This document shows positions 40,196 to 49,489 of a DNA stretch of 49,588 nt, in pieces. The translations under genes and the position numbers were made by a program. Within the stretch, counting starts at the first letter, position 1, and each line of letters opens with the position of its first letter. Under the pieces are notes generated by a model. That model was given only the letters and a program-made list of their open reading frames with translations. It was not told the DNA's origin and did no database searches. The stretch comes from JBHIAG01 sp046758465 (GTDB lineage: Bacteria > Acidobacteriota > Terriglobia > Acidiferrales > 2-02-FULL-67-57), in contig JBHIAG010000004.1 of assembly GCA_046758465.1 (NCBI GenBank), positions 1-49,588 on the forward strand. Direction: 5' to 3'.

Positions 40196-41644
40196 ATGGG
40201 CAGTGACGTGAATAACATAGAGGCAGTTGTCAACCGCGAGTACAAGTACGGCTTCGTCACCGAGATTGAAACCGACTCGGCGCCCCCCGGGTTGAACGAG
40301 GACATCATCCGCCTGATCTCCGCCAGGAAAAATGAACCGGCGTGGATGCTGGCGTGGCGCCTGAAATCCCTCCGCCACTGGCTGACCATGAAAGAGCCGA
40401 CCTGGGCCAACGTGCACTACCCGCCCATCGACTACCAGGCCATTACCTATTACTCGGCTCCGAAGGCAACGAAGGATGGGCCGACGAGTCTCGCGGAAGT
40501 CGACCCGGCGCTGCTCAGAACCTATGAAAAGCTTGGTATCCCCCTGAACGAGCAGGAGAAGCTGGCCGGGGTAGCCGTAGACGCGGTCTTCGACAGCGTC
40601 TCGGTAGCGACCACCTTCAAAGAAAAACTGGGGGAACTCGGAATCGTCTTTTGCTCCTTCTCCGAGGCTGTGCAGGAGCATCCTGACTTGGTCAAGAAGT
40701 ACCTCGGGTCGGTGGTGCCCTACACCGACAATTTCTTTGCTGCCTTGAACGCCGCCGTCTTCAGCGATGGTTCGTTCTGCTACATCCCGAAGGGTGTGCG
40801 CTGCCCCATGGAGCTCTCGACCTACTTCCGCATCAATGCCAAGGACACGGGGCAATTCGAGCGGACGCTCATCATTGCTGATGAAGGCAGCTACGTGAGT
40901 TACCTGGAAGGCTGTACCGCCCCGATGCGCGACACCAACCAGTTGCACGCGGCGGTGGTGGAATTGATCGCCCTCGACAACGCCCAGATCAAGTACGCCA
41001 CCGTGCAGAACTGGTATCCGGGCGACGCGGAAGGCAAGGGCGGGATCTATAACTTCGTCACCAAGCGCGGCAAGTGCCTGGGGGTCAATTCCAAGATCTC
41101 CTGGACCCAGGTGGAGACCGGCTCGGCCATTACCTGGAAGTACCCCGGCTGCATCCTCCAGGGAGACAACTCCATCGGGGAGTTTTACTCGGTGGCCCTG
41201 ACCAACAACTACCAGCAGGCGGATACGGGTACGAAGATGATCCACATCGGCAAAAACACGCGCAGCACCATCGTCTCCAAAGGCATCTCGGCCGGCCATG
41301 GACAGAATACCTACCGCGGCAAGGTGGCGATTCTCAAAGGAGCCACCGGGGCGCGGAACTACTCCCAGTGTGACTCGTTGCTGATCGGCGACCAGTGTGG
41401 AGCCCACACCTTCCCCTATTTGGAAGTGAAGAACCCCTCCTCCCAGGTCGAGCATGAAGCGTCCACCTCGAAGATTGGCGAGGATCAAATCTTTTACTGC
41501 CGGCAGCGGGGCATGTCGGCCGAAGACGCCGTCTCCATGATCATCAACGGTTTCTGCAAGGAAGTCTTCCGCGAACTCCCCATGGAGTTTGCGGTGGAAG
41601 CCCAGAAACTGTTGGGCGTGAGCCTCGAGGGGAGTGTCGGCTAA
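40196..41644 (+). CDS. sufB: Fe-S cluster assembly scaffold SufB
   Basis: A 482-residue SufB, part of the SufBC2D scaffold where clusters form. Characteristic blocks are IPKGVRCPMELSTYFRINA, DEGSYVSYLEGCTAPMRD, YATVQNWYPGD, and SQCDSLLIGDQCGAHTFPYLE. The ending HEASTSKIGEDQIFYCRQRG is family-specific. AGGAGGAGC precedes the ATG. It is the first gene of a seven-gene operon and lies 28 nt before sufC. Confidence 0.97.
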   Translation: MGSDVNNIEAVVNREYKYGFVTEIETDSAPPGLNEDIIRLISARKNEPAWMLAWRLKSLRHWLTMKEPTWANVHYPPIDYQAITYYSAPKATKDGPTSLAEVDPALLRTYEKLGIPLNEQEKLAGVAVDAVFDSVSVATTFKEKLGELGIVFCSFSEAVQEHPDLVKKYLGSVVPYTDNFFAALNAAVFSDGSFCYIPKGVRCPMELSTYFRINAKDTGQFERTLIIADEGSYVSYLEGCTAPMRDTNQLHAAVVELIALDNAQIKYATVQNWYPGDAEGKGGIYNFVTKRGKCLGVNSKISWTQVETGSAITWKYPGCILQGDNSIGEFYSVALTNNYQQADTGTKMIHIGKNTRSTIVSKGISAGHGQNTYRGKVAILKGATGARNYSQCDSLLIGDQCGAHTFPYLEVKNPSSQVEHEASTSKIGEDQIFYCRQRGMSAEDAVSMIINGFCKEVFRELPMEFAVEAQKLLGVSLEGSVG

Positions 41645-41672
41645 ACACCATCCCGGCCGATCTAGAGGAACA

Positions 41673-42443
41673 ATGCTAGAAGTCAGAAATCTACATGCGC
41701 GAGCGGGAGACAAAGGGATCCTGCAAGGAATTGACCTCACGGTGAAGGCCGGGGAAGTCCACGCCATCATGGGGCCCAACGCCTCCGGCAAGAGCACGCT
41801 GGCGCTGGTGCTCGCCGGACGCGACGTCTACGAGGTGACAGCCGGGGAGGTGCTCTACGAAGGCAGGAACCTTTTGCAGATGCTGCCGGAGGAACGCGCC
41901 CGTGAGGGCATCTTCATGGCCTTCCAGTACCCGGTGGAAATCCCCGGGGTGAGCAACATGTACTTCCTGCGGGCGGCTCTCAACACCATCCGCAAGCACC
42001 GCGGCCTCCCCGAGCTCGATGCGATGGACTTTCTGACCCTGATCAAGGAAAAGGGGAAGTCCTTCGGGTTGGATGAAAGTCTGTTGAAGCGCTCGGTCAA
42101 TGAGGGGTTTTCGGGTGGAGAAAAGAAGCGCAGCGAAGTCTTCCAGATGGCGGTGCTGGAGCCGAAGCTCGCCATCCTGGATGAAACTGACTCCGGTCTG
42201 GACATCGATGCCCTGAAGGTTGTGGCCAGCGGCGTCAACTCCTTGCGGAGCCCGGAGCGGGCCATCATTGTCGTGACCCATTACCAGCGGCTGTTGAACT
42301 ACATCATTCCCGACTACGTGCACGTGCTCATGAACGGTCGCATCGTCAAGTCGGGTGACAAACACCTGGCCCTGAAGCTCGAGCGTAGGGGCTACGTGTG
42401 GCTGGAGGAAGCGGTCGCCAGCGGCCAGCCGGTGAATCTCTGA
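41673..42443 (+). CDS. sufC: Fe-S cluster assembly ATPase SufC
   Basis: A 256-residue ABC-type ATPase of the SufBC2D complex. Walker A is GPNASGKST, the signature is in FSGGEKKRSEVFQM and Walker B in LAILDETDSGLDIDAL, with the H-loop in VVTHYQR. I chose the ATG at 41673, behind AGAGGAAC. The gene follows sufB by 28 nt and precedes sufD by 17 nt. Confidence 0.97.
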   Translation: MLEVRNLHARAGDKGILQGIDLTVKAGEVHAIMGPNASGKSTLALVLAGRDVYEVTAGEVLYEGRNLLQMLPEERAREGIFMAFQYPVEIPGVSNMYFLRAALNTIRKHRGLPELDAMDFLTLIKEKGKSFGLDESLLKRSVNEGFSGGEKKRSEVFQMAVLEPKLAILDETDSGLDIDALKVVASGVNSLRSPERAIIVVTHYQRLLNYIIPDYVHVLMNGRIVKSGDKHLALKLERRGYVWLEEAVASGQPVNL

Positions 42444-42460
42444 AGAGAGAATTCTGAGCC

Positions 42461-43804
42461 ATGATCCGAGTGACGGAACATCAGGATGCCTATCTCTCGA
42501 GCTTCACCCAGCGCGAGCGCGCGTTGGCGGGTCACGGGCGGCCGTGGCTTGACCGGATTCGCAAGGATGCCATCCTTCGCTTTGCCGACCTGGGATTCCC
42601 GACAATGCGGAAGGAACAGTGGAAATTCACCAGCGTCGCCCCGATTGCGAAAATGCCCTTCCAGCCCGCCGGAGTCGCGGGCAATGGGTTGACCCCCGAA
42701 AAGCTCCAGCGCCTACCCTTCGCAGACCTGGGCTGTAGCCGGTTGGTGTTCGTCAACAGTCGCTACCGTCCCGAGCTCTCTTTGCTTCACGGGCTGCCGG
42801 AAGGGGTACGGTCCGGGAGCTTGGCGGCGGCCCTGGGAAGCGAGGAGCGCTTCTTGGAGGAGCACCTGGCCCGCTACGCCGCCTTCCAGGAACACGCCTT
42901 CGTTGCTCTGAACACAGCCTTCCTCAACGACGGGGCTTTCATCTACATCCCCAAAGGCCGGGTGGTCGAGAAGCCGATCCATCTTCTGTTCGTCTCGACC
43001 GCAGGTGCCGAAGCTGTCGTCTCCCACCCGCGCACTCTGATTGTGATGGGCCCCGACAGCGAAGCCACGATTATCGAAAGCTATCTGGGGCTGGGAAACG
43101 GAGTTTACTTCACCAATGCGGTGAACGAGCTGGTGGTGGGCGAAAATGCCGTCGTTGACCATTACAAGCTGCAAATGGAAAGCGAGCAGTCGTTCCACAT
43201 TGCGACCCTGCAAGTGCAGCAGGGCCGCAGCAGCAGCGTTTCTTCTCACTTCCTCTCGTTGGGGGGCGCGCTGGTGCGCAACGACATCAACGCGGTGCTG
43301 GAGGGCGAAGGCATCAACTGCACTCTCAATGGCCTCTACCTGGTCCTGGGTCAGCAGCATGTGGATAACCACACCTTGATCGATCATGCTAAACCACACG
43401 GCACCAGCCAAGAGCTCTACAAGGGCATCCTGGCTGGGAAGGCGACAGCGGTGTTCAACGGCGCGATCGTCGTGCGGAAGGACGCGCAGAAAACCGATGC
43501 CATTCAACGCAACAAGAACCTCCTGCTGTCTGACGATGCTGTGGTCAACACCAAGCCGCAACTTGAGATTCGTGCCAACGACGTGAAGTGTACCCATGGG
43601 GCGACCATCGGGCAGCTCGACCCGAACGCCATCTTCTACCTGCGCGCCCGCGGCATCGGCCAAGAGGCGGCCCGCAAGCTGCTCATCTACGCCTTCGCGC
43701 GCGACATCATCAGCCGGATCAAGATCGGGCCCCTCCAGGACGGACTGGAAAAACTGTTGTTTGCGCGCTTATCCCAGGGGCAGAAGGCGGAGGAGGTTCG
43801 ATGA
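42461..43804 (+). CDS. sufD: Fe-S cluster assembly protein SufD
   Basis: A 447-residue SufB-related subunit. Family blocks are FPTMRKEQWKFT, ALNTAFLNDGAFIYIPKG, DHYKLQMESEQSFH and CTHGATIGQLDPNAIFYLRARG. The conserved C-terminal histidine in KCTHGA is present. Its TGA overlaps the ATG of sufS (ATGA), so the two are coupled. Confidence 0.96.
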   Translation: MIRVTEHQDAYLSSFTQRERALAGHGRPWLDRIRKDAILRFADLGFPTMRKEQWKFTSVAPIAKMPFQPAGVAGNGLTPEKLQRLPFADLGCSRLVFVNSRYRPELSLLHGLPEGVRSGSLAAALGSEERFLEEHLARYAAFQEHAFVALNTAFLNDGAFIYIPKGRVVEKPIHLLFVSTAGAEAVVSHPRTLIVMGPDSEATIIESYLGLGNGVYFTNAVNELVVGENAVVDHYKLQMESEQSFHIATLQVQQGRSSSVSSHFLSLGGALVRNDINAVLEGEGINCTLNGLYLVLGQQHVDNHTLIDHAKPHGTSQELYKGILAGKATAVFNGAIVVRKDAQKTDAIQRNKNLLLSDDAVVNTKPQLEIRANDVKCTHGATIGQLDPNAIFYLRARGIGQEAARKLLIYAFARDIISRIKIGPLQDGLEKLLFARLSQGQKAEEVR

Positions 43805-45072
43805 GTGCTGCTCGTGACTTGTCCCTTCGGGCTGTGCGCGCCGCGCCGCCGCTTTCGTTCGACGTGAGCCGGATCCGGGAAGACTTCCCCGTCCTGAAAC
43901 AAAAAGTGCACGGCAAGCCCCTGGTCTATCTGGACAATGCGGCGACCAGCCAAAAGCCACAGGTGGTCCTGGACGCGCTGCACCGCTTCTACGCCGCCGA
44001 TTGCTCGAACGTGCATCGGGGCGTGCACCAGCTGAGTGAACGTGCCACAAAAGACTACGAAGAGAGCCGCAGCACGCTGCAATGTTTCATCAACGCTGCT
44101 GACCACCGGGAAATCGTTTTCGTGCGTGGCACCAGCGAGGCCATTAATCTGGTGGCCCAGAGTTACGGCCGGAGCCACGTCTGCGCCGGCAACGAGATTC
44201 TCATCACCGCCATGGAGCACCACTCGAACATCGTTCCCTGGCAGATTCTCTGCGAGGAGAAAGGCGCCAGGTTGCGCGTGGCTCCCATCAACGATGCTGG
44301 GGAGCTGTTGCTGGATGAGTTTGAGAAGCTGCTGAACGACCGGACCCGCTTCGTGTCGGTGGCGCATGTTTCCAACGCACTCGGCACCATCAACCCCGTG
44401 CGGCAGATCATCGAGATGGCACACCGCTGGAAGGTGCCGGTGCTCCTCGACGGGGCCCAGGCCGCACCGCATCTGCCGGTGGATGTCCAGGAGCTCGATT
44501 GCGAGTTCTATGCCTTTTCTTCGCACAAGCTCTACGGCCCCACCGGTATCGGTGTCCTCTATGGCAAGGCGAGCTTGCTCGAGGCCATGGCCCCGTATCA
44601 GAGTGGTGGCGAGATGATCAGCTCGGTCACATTCGAAAAAACTCTCTACAAGAATCCTCCCTACCGCTTCGAAGCCGGCACGCCCAATATCGCCGGGACA
44701 ATTGGCTTCGCGGCGGCGATCGATTATGTGAATCAGATTGGGCTGAAGCGGATCGGCGCCTACGAGCACGAGTTGCTGGCCTATGCCACCCAAGTGCTCT
44801 CCCAGATCCCGGGCGTGCGGTTGATCGGTACAGCCAAGCACAAGGCCGGTATTCTGTCCTTCATCGTTGAGGGAGTTCACGCCCACGATGTCGGTACGAT
44901 TCTCGACCTGGAGGGGGTCGCGGTTCGCACCGGCCATCACTGTGCCCAGCCGACGATGGCGCGTTTCGGGGTGCCGGCCACCGCGCGGGTCTCCCTGGCG
45001 TTCTATAACACCCGGGAGGAGGTTGACGTGCTGGTGGCGGGCATCCGGAAGGTTACGGAGGTCTTCGGCTAA
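43801..45072 (+). CDS. sufS: Cysteine desulfurase SufS
   Basis: A 423-residue PLP enzyme, group II desulfurase. The Schiff-base lysine is K243 in FSSHKLYGP and the catalytic cysteine is C381 in RTGHHCAQPTMARFG. It takes sulfur from cysteine and passes it to SufU. ATG at 43801 overlaps the sufD stop; TAA overlaps the sufU ATG by one base. The N-terminal 20 residues precede the family start DVSRIREDFPVL. Confidence 0.97.
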   Translation: MSAARDLSLRAVRAAPPLSFDVSRIREDFPVLKQKVHGKPLVYLDNAATSQKPQVVLDALHRFYAADCSNVHRGVHQLSERATKDYEESRSTLQCFINAADHREIVFVRGTSEAINLVAQSYGRSHVCAGNEILITAMEHHSNIVPWQILCEEKGARLRVAPINDAGELLLDEFEKLLNDRTRFVSVAHVSNALGTINPVRQIIEMAHRWKVPVLLDGAQAAPHLPVDVQELDCEFYAFSSHKLYGPTGIGVLYGKASLLEAMAPYQSGGEMISSVTFEKTLYKNPPYRFEAGTPNIAGTIGFAAAIDYVNQIGLKRIGAYEHELLAYATQVLSQIPGVRLIGTAKHKAGILSFIVEGVHAHDVGTILDLEGVAVRTGHHCAQPTMARFGVPATARVSLAFYNTREEVDVLVAGIRKVTEVFG

Positions 45073-45524
45073 TGTACGACGTACGGGAGCTCTACCAGGA
45101 GCTCATCATTGACCACAGCAAGAAGCCCCGCAACTTTTATGCGCTGACAGACTCCGACCGAAGCGCGCAGGGCTATAACCCGCTTTGCGGTGACAAGGTG
45201 ACCGTCTACCTGAAGCTGGAGGGCGATCGCGTCCAGGAGGCCAGCTTCCAGGGCTCGGGCTGCGCCATCTCCACCGCCTCGGCCTCCCTCATGACGGAGA
45301 CCTTAAAAGGCAAAACTCGGGCTGAGGTGGAAGCCCTGTTCCAGCGCTTCCACACTTTGGTTACGAAAGACAACCCGGAGACGCCGGCGGTGAGCGAGTT
45401 GGGGAAGCTCGCGGTTTTTTCCGGTGTCCGCGACTACCCGGTGCGCGTGAAGTGTGCCACGCTGGCCTGGCATACCTTGCGGGCCGCACTCCAGGGAGGC
45501 GGAGAAACCGTATCCACTGAGTGA
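45072..45524 (+). CDS. sufU: SufU zinc-dependent sulfurtransferase
   Basis: A 150-residue SufU. The zinc ligands are C39 and D41 in PLCGDKV, C64 in GSGCAIS and C128 in RVKCATLAW. A SufU-specific insert of about 19 residues lies between the second and third regions. It accepts persulfide from SufS. TAATG overlap with sufS. Confidence 0.96.
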   Translation: MYDVRELYQELIIDHSKKPRNFYALTDSDRSAQGYNPLCGDKVTVYLKLEGDRVQEASFQGSGCAISTASASLMTETLKGKTRAEVEALFQRFHTLVTKDNPETPAVSELGKLAVFSGVRDYPVRVKCATLAWHTLRAALQGGGETVSTE

Positions 45525-45552
45525 ATGAACCACATGGCTTGAGAGGAAACAC

Positions 45553-45873
45553 ATGAACCAGGGTGAAAAGGGCACGCTGGAAGCAGAGGTGATCGCAGCG
45601 TTGCAAACCTGTTTTGACCCCGAGATCCCGGTCAATATTTACAACCTCGGATTGATCTACGAGGTCAAGCTGGATGCCTCCGGTGAGGTGAACATCAAAA
45701 TGACTCTCACCACACCCAATTGTCCTGCCGCGGGTTCCCTGCCCCAGGAAGTGGAGGCCAAGGTGAAAGCGGTTCCTGGGGTGACGGCGGCGCGAGTGGA
45801 AGTTGTCTGGGATCCACCCTGGGATCCGAGCAAGATGTCGGAAGCTGCCAAGCTGCAACTTGGCATGTTGTGA
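45553..45873 (+). CDS. sufT: SufT-type MIP18/DUF59 protein
   Basis: A 106-residue DUF59 protein. DPEIPVNIYNLGLIYEV and TTPNCPAAGSLPQEVE (C57) are the family motifs. SufT helps cluster delivery to target enzymes under iron limitation. It follows sufU by 28 nt in the operon. Confidence 0.93.
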   Translation: MNQGEKGTLEAEVIAALQTCFDPEIPVNIYNLGLIYEVKLDASGEVNIKMTLTTPNCPAAGSLPQEVEAKVKAVPGVTAARVEVVWDPPWDPSKMSEAAKLQLGML

Positions 45874-45963
45874 GAATGCGGCGATGCCACTGATTTTGTC
45901 GGAGCCATGCAACTACAGGCAGTGCGTATCCGTCGGCCGCGCCTGGCGTAAGGAGGCTGGAAC

Positions 45964-46473
45964 ATGAAATTTAGCGCCTATGAAGAATACGGACTCCGGT
46001 GTCTGCTCCAGATTGGACGACAGGGAGAAGGCGGGAGTCTGACGATCTCCGACATCAGCCGGGCGGAAGGACTTTCCATCTCCAATGTGGCGAAGCTCAC
46101 GCGCATCCTGCGTCGCAGCGGCTTTCTCAAGAGCGCCCGCGGCCAAGCCGGAGGCTATACGCTCTCGCGTTCGCCGGATCACATCGTGGTGGGTGAAGCC
46201 CTCGCCGTGCTTGGGGGCCGGCTGTTTGAACCTGATTTTTGCGACCGGCATGTGGGCAACGAGAAGGTGTGCACGAACTCAGTCGATTGCTCGATTCGCT
46301 CGTTGTGGCGCGCCGTGCAGCTCGTCGTGGATCAAGTGTTGCGCAAGACAACCCTGCAAGACCTGCTGCGCAACGAGCAGGAGATGGCTACCTGGGCCGG
46401 CAACTTGGTCAAGCTTTCTGATATCCGAACGCAACAGCCGCAGTTTCGTGTCGAAACCAACGAGGGAGTTTGA
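45964..46473 (+). CDS. Rrf2/IscR-family iron-sulfur regulator
   Basis: A 169-residue Rrf2-family repressor. MKFSAYEEYGLRCLLQI starts the winged helix, and the cluster cysteines are C93, C103 and C109 (CX9CX5C). Spacing differs from IscR (92, 98, 104) but the trio is complete. A helical C-terminus follows. It lies 90 nt after sufT and probably closes the operon; feedback on the promoter at 40064-40092 is inferred. AAGGAGG precedes the ATG. Confidence 0.93.
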   Translation: MKFSAYEEYGLRCLLQIGRQGEGGSLTISDISRAEGLSISNVAKLTRILRRSGFLKSARGQAGGYTLSRSPDHIVVGEALAVLGGRLFEPDFCDRHVGNEKVCTNSVDCSIRSLWRAVQLVVDQVLRKTTLQDLLRNEQEMATWAGNLVKLSDIRTQQPQFRVETNEGV

Positions 46474-46518
46474 GGCCCGGCAGGGTCACGCAGAGCCCGC
46501 TCGGTAGCCCCGCAGGCT

Positions 46519-46812
46519 TCACACGCGTCGCGAGCCGCCCAGCCGCTGTTTGATCTCGCGTTCGTATTCCGGGAAGTAGTGGGCGATGACCCGTAGGTCA
46601 AACTGGCTGAGGATGGATTCCTTCGGCTCGCGCGCGAGCAGGAACTCAAACGACTGCCGCACCAATTCTTCCGGTGCAATTCTCTCGCCCGTTAGCTGCT
46701 CGTAGTAGTCCTGTTTGACCGTCACGAGGTGAGAGGACTGGCTCCGGCCCTCGCGCACGGTCACACGGAACTCCCCTTCTTTCTTCTTTTCTACTTGCAG
46801 CGTCGCCGCCAT
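46519..46812 (-). CDS. Conserved small protein of unknown function
   Basis: A 97-residue acidic and basic mixed protein: VEKKKEGEFRVTVREGRSQSSH, EELVRQSFEFLLAREPKESILSQFDLRVIAHYFPEYEREI, quoted only in part. I have seen the REPKESIL and YFPEYE motifs in conserved hypothetical proteins but know no function. The ATG at 46812 lies 4 nt past the stop of the upstream gene, so the pair is probably coupled. Confidence 0.7.
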   Translation of the reverse strand: MAATLQVEKKKEGEFRVTVREGRSQSSHLVTVKQDYYEQLTGERIAPEELVRQSFEFLLAREPKESILSQFDLRVIAHYFPEYEREIKQRLGGSRRV

Positions 46813-46816
46813 TGCG

Positions 46817-47218
46817 TCAGCGCGGCGCAGAGGGTGCAGGCCGCTTCTTCCCGTCCACCTTGTGGATGACCAGCTTGGCCGGTTGCAAGCCTTGCGCGGT
46901 CTGCTCGAGGTAGACATCCAAGTCGTACAGCGATTTGCTCTCGCTGCGCATATCCACGCAGGCGAAGAACTGACCCTTGGCTGTCCGCGTCACACCCGCG
47001 TGCACGTGATCGAATTTCAGTTGCACGACCCGCTGCAGTCCAGGGTCGTAGAGAAAGAAGCCACGCTTCAGTTTGGCGTCGCGCTGGATGTAGTCCGCAA
47101 TGGCCTGCCGGACGCTCGCTGCCTTCGAACCCGCCACTTTCTCTTCTGGTTGCGCCGAAGCGAGCGAGCTAAGGAGAGCCAGGCTCAGCACAGCGACGAT
47201 TAGACTCTTAGCGTGCAT
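46817..47218 (-). CDS. Secreted protein of unknown function
   Basis: A 133-residue protein with a signal peptide ending near LASA at 19-22. The mature part has a beta-rich look with KGQFFACVDMRSESKSLYDLDVYL in the middle and a basic Pro-rich end. I do not recognise the family. GGAGGGAAGAAGG precedes the ATG. The next gene starts 4 nt after its stop on the same strand. Confidence 0.7.
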   Translation of the reverse strand: MHAKSLIVAVLSLALLSSLASAQPEEKVAGSKAASVRQAIADYIQRDAKLKRGFFLYDPGLQRVVQLKFDHVHAGVTRTAKGQFFACVDMRSESKSLYDLDVYLEQTAQGLQPAKLVIHKVDGKKRPAPSAPR

Positions 47219-47379
47219 CCTTCTTCCCTCCGAGTCGGGTTCTGCGCGGGATTTCCGACTGCAACTTTCTCACACTGCCCGGTTGTGGGCATCGAGTCAA
47301 GAGCGGAGCCGGTGACCCCAGTCGATTGTTTGGAGGCATTCAGGTACTCTGGACGATCGTGAGGATATGAGGATATGAG

Positions 47380-48516
47380 GTGCTGCCTGTGACGCGAGCT
47401 AACGGGTGGAGGTCTTGGGGCGAGCCTCCCTGGCAGTTCGGCTTCGAGCCGGAAGCTCGCCCCCTGCCGGAAGAGGTTGCTTGTGCCGTCATCGGTGGTG
47501 GCTTTAGCGGCCTGGCGGCAGCCGCCTGGCTGCGGCGTCTGGCACCGGAGAAAACTGTGGTGGTGTTGGAAGCAAGCTGCCTCGGTGCTGGTGGCAGCGG
47601 GCGCACGGGCGGCATTGCCCTGGGGGAGACGGCCGCCGGCGACCTGGCCGGCTTGGGCGACGTCCTCAAAGGCTTCACCGGTGTCTTGCAAGCACTGGAG
47701 GTGGACTGTGAGTTGAGGTTGAGCGGCGTGTGGGAGATTGCCCGCCGTGACACCCGCCCCAGCTCCCCGATCGCTTGGCAGGACTCGGGCACGCTGCGGG
47801 TGGCCGATGAGGTGGCGGGCGGCACGCTCGACCCCGGCAAGTTACTTCGCGGGCTGGCCCGCGCCGCGCACCGCCTCGGCGCCAGCCTCTACCCGTACAC
47901 TCCCGTCCGCAACATCCGCTTCGAAGAACCGTTGCAGTTGGAACTGCCGCAGGGTCAGTTCCGTGCCCGTCAGGTGCTTTTCGTCACCAACGGCCAGGCG
48001 CTTGAACTCAGCGGGCTTGCGGGCCGCGCCTCACCCAAATTCACCACCGCCGTGGCCACCGCACCGTTGACAGAAGCCGAACTGGAAGCTCTTGGCCTCG
48101 CCGAGCGAAAACCTTTCTACACTCTTGACCTCCCCTATCTCTGGGGGCGTGTGCGGGCAAACAACGGGGTTGTTTTCGGCAGCGGCCTCGTTCACCTCAA
48201 CGATTCCCGCGAGTTCGCCTCGCTTGACATTGCTTGCGGCCAGCCCGCCGAGCTGCTGGCCAGGCTGGAGCAACGCGTGCGCGGACTCCACCCCGCACTG
48301 CGCGCGGTCAAATTCACCCACCGCTGGGGCGGCCCCATCCTGTTTGGGCAGGCCGGACGCCCCTTCTTTGCTCGCCATCCCCGCAGCCCGCACGCCGTGG
48401 TCCTGGCGGGTTATGCCGGTCAGGGCGTTACCCTCTCGGTCTATCTGGCCTGCTGGGCAGCGGAGGTGTTGTTGGGGCAAAGGGCTCTGCCGGCATGGGG
48501 TGCTCTAGCAAGTTAG
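47380..48516 (+). CDS. FAD-dependent oxidoreductase (DAO family)
   Basis: A 378-residue flavoprotein. CAVIGGGFSGLAAAAWLRR is the dinucleotide-binding motif and VVVLEASCLGAGGSGRTGG continues the FAD fold; AGYAGQGVTLSVYLA is the C-terminal FAD segment. Of DAO type, so it likely oxidises an amine or amino acid, but the substrate is unknown. The start GTG at 47380 lies in a triple GAGGATAT repeat that also supplies its ribosome site; GTG at 47389 is an alternative. Confidence 0.87.
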   Translation: MLPVTRANGWRSWGEPPWQFGFEPEARPLPEEVACAVIGGGFSGLAAAAWLRRLAPEKTVVVLEASCLGAGGSGRTGGIALGETAAGDLAGLGDVLKGFTGVLQALEVDCELRLSGVWEIARRDTRPSSPIAWQDSGTLRVADEVAGGTLDPGKLLRGLARAAHRLGASLYPYTPVRNIRFEEPLQLELPQGQFRARQVLFVTNGQALELSGLAGRASPKFTTAVATAPLTEAELEALGLAERKPFYTLDLPYLWGRVRANNGVVFGSGLVHLNDSREFASLDIACGQPAELLARLEQRVRGLHPALRAVKFTHRWGGPILFGQAGRPFFARHPRSPHAVVLAGYAGQGVTLSVYLACWAAEVLLGQRALPAWGALAS

Positions 48517-48667
48517 AGGTCAGGCTGGCCCGGGCGCTGACTTGTCCCAAAGAGTTTGGCAGGTAGGCAGTGCGAATAAGTAAGAACCAGGTCGCGGACG
48601 GCAGGCCTCTGAGGTATTCTTCGGTTGCATTCACCCGGGTGCTTGGTGCCCATACAGCGAGGCAACT

Positions 48668-49450
48668 ATGGCCTATGAAAATCTGCTCTACGAAAAGCGT
48701 AACCAAATCGCCTACGTTACTCTGAACCGTCCCAAGGTCCGGAACGCGCTCAACCGGCGCACGCTGGAAGAGTTGAACGATTGTGTCGCCGACGTTGCCG
48801 CTGACCCTGAGGTCCGCGTCGCCATCCTGACGGGCGCGGGCGAGAAGTCATTTGTTTCCGGCGCGGACATCAACGAGCTGGCCGTGCTCACGCCGGTTGC
48901 CGGGCGCGACTACGGCCTCTTTGGCCAGGAGGTGTTCACCCGCATCGAGCGCTCCCCCAAGCCCTTCATTGCCGCCATCAACGGCTACGCGCTCGGCGGC
49001 GGCTGCGAGCTCGCCCTGGCCTGTGCTCTCCGCATCGCCTCGGAAAACGCGCGCCTGGGTCAGCCTGAGGTCAAGCTCGGCATCATCCCCGGCTACGGGG
49101 GCACGCAGCGGCTGGCACGGCTGGTCGGAAAAGGCGCGGCGCTGGGACTGGTGCTGACCGGTGAGGTCATCAGCGCCCAGGAGGCGCTGCGCCTGGGCGT
49201 GGTCAACCAGGTGGTCTCGCCGGGCGAGCTCATTCCCACCTGCGAGAGCTGGGCGCAGAAGATCGCCGCTAACGCCCCCCTGGCCATCCGTTTCTGCCTC
49301 GAGGCCGTCCACCGCGGCCTGGAGATGAGCCAAGCCGAAGGCTTGTTCCTGGAGGCAACATTGTTTAGCCTGTGCTGTGCGACTGAGGACATGAAGGAAG
49401 GCATGCGGGCGTTTTTGGAGAAGCGCCCGGCCAAATTCCTCGGGCGCTAA
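48668..49450 (+). CDS. Enoyl-CoA hydratase/isomerase family protein
   Basis: A 260-residue crotonase. The oxyanion hole is in SGADINEL and ALGGGCELALACAL, with catalytic E114, and E134 in GQPEVKLGIIPGYGG, so both hydratase glutamates are present. It hydrates enoyl-CoA in fatty-acid or amino-acid breakdown. GCGAGGC precedes the ATG. No other beta-oxidation gene is in the window. Confidence 0.94.
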   Translation: MAYENLLYEKRNQIAYVTLNRPKVRNALNRRTLEELNDCVADVAADPEVRVAILTGAGEKSFVSGADINELAVLTPVAGRDYGLFGQEVFTRIERSPKPFIAAINGYALGGGCELALACALRIASENARLGQPEVKLGIIPGYGGTQRLARLVGKGAALGLVLTGEVISAQEALRLGVVNQVVSPGELIPTCESWAQKIAANAPLAIRFCLEAVHRGLEMSQAEGLFLEATLFSLCCATEDMKEGMRAFLEKRPAKFLGR

Positions 49451-49471
49451 AAATTGTCTATGTACTTTGTA

Positions 49472-49489
49472 CCTGCCTGTGCAGGCAGG
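49472..49489. repeat. CCTGCCTG-TG-CAGGCAGG palindrome
   Basis: Perfect 8-bp arms with a TG spacer, 20 bp after the crotonase stop. The same CCTGCC/GGCAGG core occurs at 201-235. It may also serve as a terminator stem, but no T-run follows. The remaining 99 bp to the window end show no gene. Confidence 0.6.
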
